This document shows, in pieces, positions 24,707 through 32,558 of a stretch of 64,000 nt of DNA (the first letter of the stretch is position 1; every line of letters begins with the position of its first letter). The stretch comes from Bacillota bacterium. Lineage in GTDB: Bacteria; Bacillota; Clostridia; Christensenellales; CAG-138. The position numbers and the translations under genes were made by a program. Location of the stretch: positions 1 to 64,000 of the forward strand of contig JAEYCM010000026.1 in the NCBI GenBank assembly GCA_023455425.1. Direction: 5' to 3'. The notes beneath the pieces are model-generated. The model had not been told where the DNA came from. It saw only the letters and a list, made by a program, of their open reading frames with translations, and made no database searches.

Positions 24707-25765
24707 ATGGGCAAAGAGAATACCGGTATCGGCTTCTTTGAAAAATATCTGACCCTTTGGGTCTTGCTATGCATGGCAGCGGGGATCCTGATCGGAAAAT
24801 TCCTGCCGGGCTTTCCCGCGTTTCTGGGGCGGTTTGAGTATGCACATACCTCTATCCCCATTGCGGTGCTGATTTGGGTCATGATATACCCCATGATGCT
24901 GAAGGTGGATTTTCAGTCGATAAAAAACGTGCGCAGGCATCCGCAGGGGCTTCTTGTATCCGGCGGAACAAGCTGGCTGATTAAGCCCTTTTTGATGTTC
25001 GGCCTTGCGTCGTTTTTCTTCTATGTGGTATTCAAAGCCTTTATCCCCGCGGAACTGGCAAGGGATTATGTGGCGGGCGCGGTTTTGCTTGGCGCGGCTC
25101 CCTGTACCGCGATGGTATTTGTATGGAGCCATCTGACAAAAGGCGACCCTGCTCATACGCTCGTCCAGGTATCCATCAACGATCTGCTGATTATTTTCCT
25201 GTTCGCGCCAATCGTATCCTTTTTGCTCGGCGTATCAAACATTCAGGTCCCATGGGATGTGCTGCTTTTCTCCGTTATCGTGTTTGTGGCGATTCCTCTG
25301 GCGGGGGGCGCGCTCACCCGCATGTGGATGAACCGGCGCAAAGGAGCGGATTACTTTAATCACCGTTTTATTCCCAAGTTTAACGGCGTGACAACCGTAG
25401 GGCTGCTTTTGACGCTGGTTATTATTTTCTCGTTTCAAGGGGACGCCATACTGAACAATCCCCTTCATGTGCTGATGATCGCCGTCCCGCTGGTGCTCCA
25501 GAATATCATTACGGCGCTCTTTGCGTATTGGCTTTGCAAGAAACTGAAACAGCCGCATAACATCGCGGCTCCCGCTGCGCTCATAGGCGCGTCTGACTTT
25601 TTCGAGCTGTCGGTAGCCGTCGCCATCACGCTTTTCGGCGCCACCTCCCCGGTTGTGCTGGTTACGACAGTCGGCGTACTGACCGAGGTTCCCGTGATGC
25701 TCCTGCTGGTGCGGTTTGTGAATAAGACCCGGCATTGGTTCCCAAAGGAAGGAGAAGCAGCATGA
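24707..25765 (+). CDS. acr3: ACR3-type arsenite efflux permease
   Basis: A 352-residue, ten-helix exporter of As(III) (arsB-like function, BASS superfamily). It has the ACR3 signature around LGAAPCTAMVFVWS with the essential Cys, plus INDLLIIFLFAP and the conserved VLTEVPVML stretch near the C-terminus. It begins 18 bases after hgcB. Its stop overlaps the arsC start by four bases. It removes the arsenite made by ArsC. Confidence 0.95.
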   Translation: MGKENTGIGFFEKYLTLWVLLCMAAGILIGKFLPGFPAFLGRFEYAHTSIPIAVLIWVMIYPMMLKVDFQSIKNVRRHPQGLLVSGGTSWLIKPFLMFGLASFFFYVVFKAFIPAELARDYVAGAVLLGAAPCTAMVFVWSHLTKGDPAHTLVQVSINDLLIIFLFAPIVSFLLGVSNIQVPWDVLLFSVIVFVAIPLAGGALTRMWMNRRKGADYFNHRFIPKFNGVTTVGLLLTLVIIFSFQGDAILNNPLHVLMIAVPLVLQNIITALFAYWLCKKLKQPHNIAAPAALIGASDFFELSVAVAITLFGATSPVVLVTTVGVLTEVPVMLLLVRFVNKTRHWFPKEGEAA

Positions 25766-26169
25766 CAAAGGTTGCCTTTATTTGCGTCCATAACTCCTGC
25801 CGCAGCCAGATCGCGGAGGCGCTTGGCAAACACCTTGCCGGTGATGTGTTTGAGAGCTATTCGGCGGGAACGGAAACCAAGCCGCAGATCAATCAGGATG
25901 CCGTCCGATTGATGAAGCAGCTTTATGGGATCGACATGGAAAAAACGCAGCGCCCAAAGCTGCTCTCAGAGATTCCTCCGGTTGATGTGGTCGTTACGAT
26001 GGGCTGCAACGTTACCTGCCCATACCTGCCCTGCAAACACAGGGAAGATTGGGGGTTGGATGATCCAACAGGGAAAAGCGATGAAGAATTTATAGCTGTC
26101 ATACGCAAGATAGAGAGCAAAATCAAGCTGCTTGCAAACCGGATCAGATTTAACAACTTGCAAGGATAG
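25762..26169 (+). CDS. arsC: Thioredoxin-coupled arsenate reductase ArsC
   Basis: A 135-residue enzyme of the low-molecular-weight phosphatase fold that reduces As(V) to As(III). The P-loop is CVHNSCRSQIAEA with nucleophile Cys near residue 8; the redox pair needed for the disulphide cascade is in MGCNVTCPYLPC, followed by WGLDDPTGKS, as in Bacillus and Staphylococcus ArsC. Start at 25762, overlapping the acr3 stop; a longer frame is only read-through of acr3. It completes an arsR-hgcA-hgcB-acr3-arsC operon. Confidence 0.95.
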   Translation: MTKVAFICVHNSCRSQIAEALGKHLAGDVFESYSAGTETKPQINQDAVRLMKQLYGIDMEKTQRPKLLSEIPPVDVVVTMGCNVTCPYLPCKHREDWGLDDPTGKSDEEFIAVIRKIESKIKLLANRIRFNNLQG

Positions 26170-26283
26170 CGAATACCTGCTGTGGATGCTACTCTGTTAA
26201 TTCTTTCCAATCACTTCTTTCCAAATATACGCCTGCCAATGCCCTTTGAAGTAACGCCGGAAGATGTAAAAAAATAACGAAGA

Positions 26284-26314
26284 AAGCACCGAAGGCCCAA
26301 TGCCTTTGGTGCTT
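26284..26314 (-). terminator. Hairpin between arsC and the RsiV-like gene
   Basis: Twelve or more paired bases with one mismatch, AAGCACCGAAGGC against GCCTTTGGTGCTT. On the minus strand it is followed by TTATTTTTTT after a short spacer, so it best serves the minus-strand gene; it may also stop the arsenic operon from the other side. Confidence 0.6.
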
Positions 26315-26382
26315 CCCGGTTGCCTGTTATATTTTAGATAAAAATGGTGTCAGCGGTGATCTTGCATATTTGTTTTATGGAT

Positions 26383-27207
26383 CTATCTCACGATTTTCAA
26401 CATACTCAAAATAAATTCATAGGGTATTTCAAATATCTGCGGTCCGGCTGCTCCGTATGACAAAGCGTATTTCTGATAGAAAACGACCAGTGAGGTTTCT
26501 GTAAGATAAAAGTCGTTTGGGTCAAACTGTCGGATGCTTTCGTAACCATTGCCCGAATAAGCGTCATCAAATGAATAAGGAGAACCATATCCTTTTTGCA
26601 AATTTTCGTTTATATCTTCCGTAACTTTTTTTGAGACAAACTCGTATATATCATTCATATAGCGATCTTCATCCACCTCAAATATATCTGAAAGGCTCAA
26701 TTTCTTTCCGGTATTTAAGTCGAAAGTATCTCCTTCAATACCTGCCCACCCTACACCGCCGGCGCCGCCATCGAGTGTAGCCGACACCGAGATAATTCCT
26801 CCAAATTCAGCTTCAAGGCAATAGTGAGCTTGCCTATAAAAATTATCCTTTTGTCCTTCAATCTTTCTGTCTGGCGCTGCCGCCTCAAGATCCCGTAAGG
26901 CATCAAAAGGAAGCTCGTCATAGAAGAAATTTTCCTTATCGGCAAAAAACTGATTGATTGCCGGAATCCCGGCGTAAGTCCCTGCCAGTATAGGCAGCTT
27001 TAAGTCTAATTCTACAAAGTTCCCCAAGTCACTGTAATATTTTTTCTTTATGTCAAACGTAGAAAACGCAACAGTTGGCATGATTGTCTGCGTTGGGGCA
27101 GGTGGTACCGTATGATATGCGTTTGGATCTTCAGGCACCGAAACACATGAAACAAAAAAGAATAAGATACAGAAGAGCACACTCAATGTACATATAATTT
27201 TCTTCAA
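26383..27207 (-). CDS. RsiV-like lipoprotein (DUF4163/DUF3298)
   Basis: A 274-residue exported lipoprotein from a TTG at 27207, six bases after GGGGGTG; the Met further upstream lacks a ribosome site. The signal peptide ends at FVSC. The mature part resembles the extracytoplasmic region of RsiV: a DUF4163-like half (about 60-160) and a DUF3298-like C-terminus with FEVDEDRYMNDIYEFV and EIPYEFILSM. RsiV binds lysozyme to release SigV, but this copy has no sigma factor partner nearby and no cytoplasmic anti-sigma segment. Function unproven. Confidence 0.75.
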   Translation of the reverse strand: MKKIICTLSVLFCILFFFVSCVSVPEDPNAYHTVPPAPTQTIMPTVAFSTFDIKKKYYSDLGNFVELDLKLPILAGTYAGIPAINQFFADKENFFYDELPFDALRDLEAAAPDRKIEGQKDNFYRQAHYCLEAEFGGIISVSATLDGGAGGVGWAGIEGDTFDLNTGKKLSLSDIFEVDEDRYMNDIYEFVSKKVTEDINENLQKGYGSPYSFDDAYSGNGYESIRQFDPNDFYLTETSLVVFYQKYALSYGAAGPQIFEIPYEFILSMLKIVR

Positions 27208-27688
27208 GTTTTTCACCCCCAGTCGATTATACTGCAATTTTACCAAGTGGGTACAGGTTTGCCGGTAATACATTTTCTGCACGTTTCTCTATCTTTGAAA
27301 ATAGGGCTTGCCTTTCTTAATTTGCCGGTTTATCCCCATGCCGCAGGTCTTCTTTCGGCAAGCCATCATATAACCAAAATACTAACCGGCCTTTATATCT
27401 AACCCAATTCAATATAAAAAAGACATTGCTCCCCCTCGGCGGAAGCCGCCTCTGGAGTTACAATACGAAAAGATTTGCGCCGTACGCGGGAGCGCGCCGC
27501 CGCAAGTGCCGCAGGTAAATTCACTTCACCCCAAGATGTTAGATAAACCGGGCGAATCCGACTTGGGCGGCGAACCCCGATTAAAGAATGGGTAGACAAA
27601 GCCTGCCCATTCTTTATTAAGAAGTTAGGTAAATATAGATGCCCGTATTTGTTCCGCATTATGCTCATAATCATCGCAAAGGAATCAT
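27208..27688. other. Gene-poor spacer with a hairpin and a degraded frame
   Basis: AAAGAATGGG (27583-27592) pairs with CCCATTCTTT (27606-27615). On the plus strand a 58-codon stretch ending at 27595 is open (contains PPLELQYEKICAV) without a start or ribosome site; it reads like the tail of a lost gene. The opposite-strand frame of 91 codons is low complexity. No gene is called. Confidence 0.45.
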
Positions 27689-28594
27689 TTATGGCTTTGA
27701 GTATCTGCCGGAAATCACAAGCGCCTTTTGCGTTATGAAGCGACTTGGATTATGTAGTTGTTCCATTTCAAAATGAACCTTGCCTGGATAGGTATATTCT
27801 AACTGCCATTTGCCATCTATGCCTTTTTTATCTGTCAACCATTGTATGGCTGGTTTCATACGTACATCATACCCTATCTGTGCCGTGGTGCAATAACACA
27901 AAGCTCGAAAAACACTATAATGATAACGGAACGGATAAGCCAGCATTCTAAATCGCTTATCATTCGCATCCATAAATAAGTTGTTTTCAAGCAAATATCC
28001 AAGGGCCAATTCGCTTGCCCGCAGTACATCTTCCAGCCGATACATATTGCCTGAACAAATGTATTGATGAAATCCTTCAAGAACACATATAGTGGTATGG
28101 GGGTCGCCGGCAATCTTATCGTGATACCATGTAAAGCCGCCATCCTCTTTTTGATGCTCAAGCAAAAAATGAAGCAACTTTTTAACTCCCTTATTTTCAG
28201 GGCAAAAATAGGACAGGTAATTGAGTGCCATCCCATCCACGCAAATATCGCTTGGAATATTGCTCTTTGCCAAATTCAGTGCGCCATTATCCGGCAAGCA
28301 CTCCAAAAGCATTTTCTCGCACATCTGCCTGCAAGCGTCGGTTTCCAGCGGGATGAACAGGTTCTTTAGATCTAACAGGGTATAATGTGTTGATGTCCAT
28401 TTAGGCTGGTAATAGTATTGTCCCCAATGACCGCTCTGGCCCCTGCATGACAAAAGCCATACGCCAAAGCCCTCTTTGCTAATTTTGTTCCGGATCTCTC
28501 GCAAACTGAATTCCTTTTCATTAAGCACAAAACGTTTCGTCATGTATTGTATAGCCGGATCACCGCTCATCAACCACTCTATCACCGGTTCCAT
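27689..28594 (-). CDS. Terpenoid-cyclase/prenyltransferase-fold protein
   Basis: A 301-residue protein made of alpha-alpha hairpins in the style of the squalene-cyclase/protein prenyltransferase toroid: repeats such as FLLEHQKEDGGFTWY, ASELALGYLLENNLF and QWLTDKKGIDGKWQLE. Related proteins in Firmicutes are annotated only by fold. There is no signal peptide. GGAGGTGAATC precedes the ATG. The gene stands alone between spacers. Catalytic function cannot be stated: the DxDD motif of squalene-hopene cyclases is not visible. Confidence 0.7.
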   Translation of the reverse strand: MEPVIEWLMSGDPAIQYMTKRFVLNEKEFSLREIRNKISKEGFGVWLLSCRGQSGHWGQYYYQPKWTSTHYTLLDLKNLFIPLETDACRQMCEKMLLECLPDNGALNLAKSNIPSDICVDGMALNYLSYFCPENKGVKKLLHFLLEHQKEDGGFTWYHDKIAGDPHTTICVLEGFHQYICSGNMYRLEDVLRASELALGYLLENNLFMDANDKRFRMLAYPFRYHYSVFRALCYCTTAQIGYDVRMKPAIQWLTDKKGIDGKWQLEYTYPGKVHFEMEQLHNPSRFITQKALVISGRYSKP

Positions 28595-29018
28595 GATTCA
28601 CCTCCATAAGGAGCTTTGTTTAATATGGTATTATATAAATAATCCGTAATTCAGTTAATATTGTACTACAAAAAATGGAAACAATCGATATTTTACAAAG
28701 GGTTAATGAAGCAAGAGCGGTAGGCAAATGAGACATTTATGTTCAGAAGTTAGCTTTTTCATTTTTAATCACTCAAATTGAGAGGTTTATATGATGGACA
28801 TCGGGATAACCTCCGAAGCCTGAAAAATGCTCAACCCTCTCATAAATACAGGCTTGAGCATAGAAAACCACGGCTGATATTTGGACATTCCAGAAAGAGC
28901 GTTTCACTGATCAACCGTCGTTCAAAAAGTTAAAAAATATTTCATGGCCCACGCAATATCAGGCTAAATTTTCCGTCTATATAGATGATGGGAATTTCCA
29001 GTTTGGGGAGGAACTTGA
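28595..29018. other. Non-coding spacer before the ECF sigma gene
   Basis: No gene seen. ATGCTCAA (28827-28834) and TTGAGCAT (28854-28861) form an eight-base dyad. CGTCTA (28975-28980) resembles an ECF -10 but lacks a matching -35. GGGGAGGA before 29019 is the ribosome site of the sigma gene. Confidence 0.5.
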
Positions 29019-29558
29019 GTGCAGGACAATGCAATCATAAATCTGTTCTGGCAGCGGTCAGAGGACGCTCTAGCCGAGTGCGAACGTAAATTCGGCGCAT
29101 ACTGCCGGATCGTAGCGGTCAACATCCTGCATAGCCAAGAGGATGCGAGTGAGTGCGTCAATGAAACGTGGCTCAGAGCGTGGAACGCAATTCCTCCCGC
29201 CAAGCCAGATAAACTCAAAGCGTTCCTCGGTAAGATCGCACGCAACCTGGCGCTTGACCGCTACGAAGCTGACCATACGCAAAAGCGCAACGGCGCTTTT
29301 GAAATTGCCCTTGACGAACTTGCCGAAATTTCCGCACCGGAACAAGCTGATGAGGGCGAAATCACCCGTGTGATAAACGCCTTCCTGCGGTCCGAGCCAA
29401 CCGACCACGCAGACATCTTTATCAAGCGTTATTGGTATCTTTTAAGCGTGAAAGAAATCGCAACCGAAACCGGATATACTCAGAGCAAAACCGTATCATT
29501 ACTGTTCCGTATGCGCAGCAGGCTAAAGGCCAAACTTAAAAGCGAGGGTTTACTGTGA
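29019..29558 (+). CDS. ECF-type RNA polymerase sigma factor
   Basis: A 179-residue alternative sigma factor. Region 2 reads DASECVNETWLRAWNAIPP and region 4 reads LLSVKEIATETGYTQSKTVSLLFRMRSRLK, both characteristic. GTG start, with GGAGG seven bases upstream. The next gene overlaps by four bases and encodes a membrane protein expected to be its anti-sigma factor. Regulon unknown; the serpin gene that follows is the most likely member. Confidence 0.92.
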   Translation: MQDNAIINLFWQRSEDALAECERKFGAYCRIVAVNILHSQEDASECVNETWLRAWNAIPPAKPDKLKAFLGKIARNLALDRYEADHTQKRNGAFEIALDELAEISAPEQADEGEITRVINAFLRSEPTDHADIFIKRYWYLLSVKEIATETGYTQSKTVSLLFRMRSRLKAKLKSEGLL

Positions 29559-30697
29559 ATAAGAAAATCATGCGGGCAATCGGCGGTATTGATGACGACC
29601 TCATCGAGCGCGCCGCTCCGAAAGAAAAAGTCAAGCGAGTGGTAACGTTCGCCCCGTGGTTGAAATGGGCGATGCCTATTGCCGCGTGTCTGGTGATTGC
29701 AGTGGCTGTTATGTTGCCGCAAATCACGCAACCGAATTATGGATCAATAACGGGCGCTGGGGATACAGGAGGCGTACTCATGGGTGCTGCTTCGGAAAAC
29801 GGAGCGGCATTGCCCCCGCCGAGCCTAACGCTTGACAGCGGGAGCGAATTTGCCGCATGCTATACCTCTCCCGCAGAATGGCGCGGTCTGCCTGCTGAGA
29901 ATTTTATCCTTGATGGGGACGCAGACGGTTCAGCAAGGTCCGACCGTATTGTATTTCAATCGCTTGATGACCTCGCCGACTATGCCGACACATTTGTACT
30001 TGTTTTCAGCGTTCGTGAAGTCGCGCCCGACAGTGACAATATGCAGACGGCGATTGCCGAATATACCGAAACAATCGGCGACAATATCGTTACACGGCAA
30101 TGGGACGACCACACAGTTTCTACCGGCAGCAGAGTTCTCATTCGCCAGCAGCTCATTGGTGGTTGTACCATGGATGAACCAAGCAACCTGCTCCGTAAGG
30201 GCGGCATCTATGTTTTGCCTCTCAAATTTAACAAGGATCTAGCGGCGTATGAAGTAATGGGCGACCTCGACGTGCTGTTTGAGCTTGACAGCGAGGGTAA
30301 AATGGTGTCCCACTCCCGGTTCCCAGGCTTGAATCAGTATGACGGAATGACGTTACCGGAATTTCTTGACGAGGTGCGGGGGTTATATGCAGGGACTGAT
30401 GTTACATTTGCCGAACAACCAATCCTCTCCGCCGCGCAAGCGGAAGATCAGGTGCGCGACGCGTATATTGCCTCCGGATTCCGAAAATTCTCGATCGAAT
30501 TCGATTCAGCGGTTATCGTGCTGGGCGCGGACGTTTATCTTTTCAAAGTTTCTTTTGGTGATGATGGTGTAAATGGCTCGGAATATGCTGCGATAGCGCA
30601 AAACAACGGTGCGTTCGTTCGGCTGGAAAAAGACCCGCGCGGTGAATTTAAGATACTCGGCGGGCTTGGCAGTTTTCCAAAGAACAGCCATAAGTAA
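29555..30697 (+). CDS. Membrane protein, likely anti-sigma factor
   Basis: A 380-residue single-pass protein. A 36-residue cytoplasmic part is followed by a membrane helix (WAMPIAACLVIAVAVML) and a large extracellular domain. The GTG start overlaps the sigma-factor stop, the usual arrangement for an anti-sigma pair. The short inner part lacks a zinc-binding HxxxCxxC motif. The outer domain is not recognised and may be the sensor. Confidence 0.75.
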   Translation: MNKKIMRAIGGIDDDLIERAAPKEKVKRVVTFAPWLKWAMPIAACLVIAVAVMLPQITQPNYGSITGAGDTGGVLMGAASENGAALPPPSLTLDSGSEFAACYTSPAEWRGLPAENFILDGDADGSARSDRIVFQSLDDLADYADTFVLVFSVREVAPDSDNMQTAIAEYTETIGDNIVTRQWDDHTVSTGSRVLIRQQLIGGCTMDEPSNLLRKGGIYVLPLKFNKDLAAYEVMGDLDVLFELDSEGKMVSHSRFPGLNQYDGMTLPEFLDEVRGLYAGTDVTFAEQPILSAAQAEDQVRDAYIASGFRKFSIEFDSAVIVLGADVYLFKVSFGDDGVNGSEYAAIAQNNGAFVRLEKDPRGEFKILGGLGSFPKNSHK

Positions 30698-30729
30698 CCG
30701 CCACGTGAAAATTCACCAAGGGGCTGACA

Positions 30730-31968
30730 ATGAAGAAACTATGCTTATTACTCGCGTGTCTGCTCACGCTGACGGCCTGCGAAGCAGCTGCGCCGGGCGC
30801 GCAGGAACCAACGCAGCCTTCACAAAGCAATGTTGCGCAAACCACGGCACCTAATGACGCAGCACCGCTCAAGCCCGACAAAACGTTCAACAGCCTTATG
30901 GACGAGCTGCTTGCGGATACCGGTTCGAACGCATGCATATCGCCGCTGTCATTCAAATTCGCTTTGGGTATAGCGTATAACGGTGCTAAAGGCAGTACAG
31001 CCGAATTGCTCTCTGCATTGTTCGGCGTGCCGCCTGATGAAATGAACGCCTGGGCTTTGGCATATTTAGAGGAAGCGAAAAAGTATGACGGTTCACAGCG
31101 TGATGCGTATTCGCCGCCGAACCCCGAGCTGCGGATTGCCAATTCATATTGGTTGCGAAAAGGGTTGGAAGGCGAGATCGCAAAGCGTTTCACCAACACG
31201 CTCACGAGGAGTTTTCATGCACAAAGCGGTAAGTTTGACAAGAAACCGGACCCGGTCAATGATTGGGTCAGTGATGCGACAAACGGCAAAATAGAGGAAA
31301 TCCTTGCGGAGATCGATCCCAACGCGCTGTCGTATCTTGTGAATGCCCTCTACTTCAACGCGCATTGGATAAACGACTTCGATGAGAACCGCACGCGCCA
31401 GGCGAGTTTTACCAATATTGACGGGAGCAAGGTCACAACCGATATGCTCCACGGCGGAGCGGACAGCCACATCAACACGGCACAGTTTGAGGGTATGGCA
31501 AAACATCTTTATGGCGGCTTCACATTTACCGCCGTTATGCCCAAGACGGATGCGCCTGTGACGATGGACAGCTTGGCCGAAGCGCAAAAATCCGCTGATG
31601 AGAGCTATACGTCCGTCATTCTGACAATCCCAAAGTATGAAATCGACACACGCGTCGATTTCATAGAGGGAAATCATCCGGAATTTGACGCGCTGTTCGC
31701 GCATCATGGAATGGACGGAGCATTATCAGCGGACGCCGATACCACCGACCTGCTGATCTCCCAAATAATCCACAAGACGACGTTCTCGCTTGCGGAAGCG
31801 GGCATTGAAGCGAGCGCGGCGACAGTCGTCGGCCTTTTAGCAGGCGGAGCTGCTCCATCCGAGTCGAAAGAGGTTGCGGTTACTTTCGATCAGCCGTTCT
31901 ACTTTACGCTGACGGATAAGCACGGCGAGGTGCTGTTTGTCGGCAAGGTGATGACGTTGGAAGCCTGA
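30730..31968 (+). CDS. Serpin-family protease inhibitor lipoprotein
   Basis: A 412-residue surface-anchored serine (or cysteine) protease inhibitor. Signal peptide with lipobox LTAC, Cys at 17. Serpin signatures: NACISPLSFKFALGIAYNGAKGSTA, NALYFNAHW, and the hinge plus reactive loop EAGIEASAATVVG, with FDQPFYFTL after it. The hinge is small-residue rich, so it should be inhibitory. The loop after the hinge (LLAGGAAPSESKE) holds the cleavage site, which cannot be assigned precisely. Third gene of the ECF sigma operon, 32 bases after the anti-sigma gene. Bacterial serpins are uncommon outside gut Clostridia, bifidobacteria and some thermophiles. Confidence 0.93.
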   Translation: MKKLCLLLACLLTLTACEAAAPGAQEPTQPSQSNVAQTTAPNDAAPLKPDKTFNSLMDELLADTGSNACISPLSFKFALGIAYNGAKGSTAELLSALFGVPPDEMNAWALAYLEEAKKYDGSQRDAYSPPNPELRIANSYWLRKGLEGEIAKRFTNTLTRSFHAQSGKFDKKPDPVNDWVSDATNGKIEEILAEIDPNALSYLVNALYFNAHWINDFDENRTRQASFTNIDGSKVTTDMLHGGADSHINTAQFEGMAKHLYGGFTFTAVMPKTDAPVTMDSLAEAQKSADESYTSVILTIPKYEIDTRVDFIEGNHPEFDALFAHHGMDGALSADADTTDLLISQIIHKTTFSLAEAGIEASAATVVGLLAGGAAPSESKEVAVTFDQPFYFTLTDKHGEVLFVGKVMTLEA

Positions 31969-32069
31969 ATAATGCAACGACTATCGTCCTCATCAGCGTA
32001 TGGGTTTTCAAACACCAAATCAAGTAGAACACGGCATTTATAACGGCTTGCAGGGATAAATAATAAAAC

Positions 32070-32119
32070 GCCTACAGCAAATGGACTGTCCGAAAACAAT
32101 TGTCCAATTTACTGTAGGC
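32070..32119 (-). terminator. Terminator of tmRNA
   Basis: GCCTACAG and CTGTAGGC, extended inward by AAATGGAC against GTCCAATTT with one bulge. On the minus strand it is followed by GTTTTATTATTT, eight bases after the tmRNA 3' end. Confidence 0.8.
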
Positions 32120-32127
32120 ATTCCATT

Positions 32128-32477
32128 TGGTGGAGGCGGGGGGGGTCGAACCCCCGTCCGAAAACCCGTCCACAGGACTTTCTACGAGCGTAGTTGGTGT
32201 TTTAGAATTCCCTCCACGCAGCCCCCGCCAACAGGGTCAGCGCATTGGTAGCTTCATAAATCCCACCTGCCGCAAAGCTTAGGCAGGCTGGTTCCCCACG
32301 ATGATGACGCCCGGGTACCGGCCGTGGGCCTCCGGCGCCGAACGGTCACTGCTTAAGCAGCGACGGGAACGTAATTATCGTTCTCTGTTATTGTTTAAGT
32401 CCCAGTTATTACGCAGTCCGGACCTGCGGCTCGCTTATCCCATTTCCGCGATCCCCGTCGAAACCAGTTTCGCCCCC
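32128..32477 (-). ncRNA. ssrA: Transfer-messenger RNA
   Basis: A 350-base one-piece tmRNA that rescues stalled ribosomes. The 5' end is GGGGGCGAAACTGGTTTCGAC and the 3' end ...CCGCCTCCACCA with CCA encoded; the two ends form the seven-pair acceptor stem, and GGGGGTTCGACCCCC makes the T arm. The tag frame ends GAG-AAC-GAT-AAT-TAC-GTT and CCC-GTC-GCT-GCT-TAA, that is ENDNYVPVAA, stop at 32355-32353. The resume codon is not clear, ACA or ATA just upstream. The partner gene smpB lies 1.6 kb away. Confidence 0.95.
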
Positions 32478-32497
32478 ATGAAGATCCGCAATGCGGG

Positions 32498-32527
32498 AAA
32501 AAGAGGCGGGTGTCTTCCCCGCCTCTT
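32498..32527 (-). terminator. Terminator of lysA, upstream of tmRNA
   Basis: Minus strand: AAGAGGCGGG pairs with CCCGCCTCTT around a seven-base loop, followed by TTTCCC. It lies between the promoter at 32530-32558 and the tmRNA 5' end. Confidence 0.8.
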
Positions 32528-32529
32528 AT

Positions 32530-32558
32530 ATTATATGTTATTTTCGCTTTTCAGTCAA
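32530..32558 (-). promoter_or_regulatory. Promoter overlapping the end of lysA, aimed at tmRNA
   Basis: TTGACT (32558-32553), 17 bases, TATAAT (32535-32530) on the minus strand. The -35 overlaps the last lysA codons and stop. Confidence 0.7.

Noticed and set aside
28791..28823. Ten-codon frame after GAGAGG
   Set aside because: Too short, no features, and no conserved context.
28975..28980. ECF-type autoregulatory promoter (CGTCTA) before the sigma gene
   Set aside because: No matching -35 (AAC-type) at the proper distance, so support is too thin.
32128..32160. A tRNA, because of a T-arm-like GGGGGTTCGA with CCA
   Set aside because: The T arm and CCA belong to the 350-base tmRNA, whose 5' signature is at 32477.
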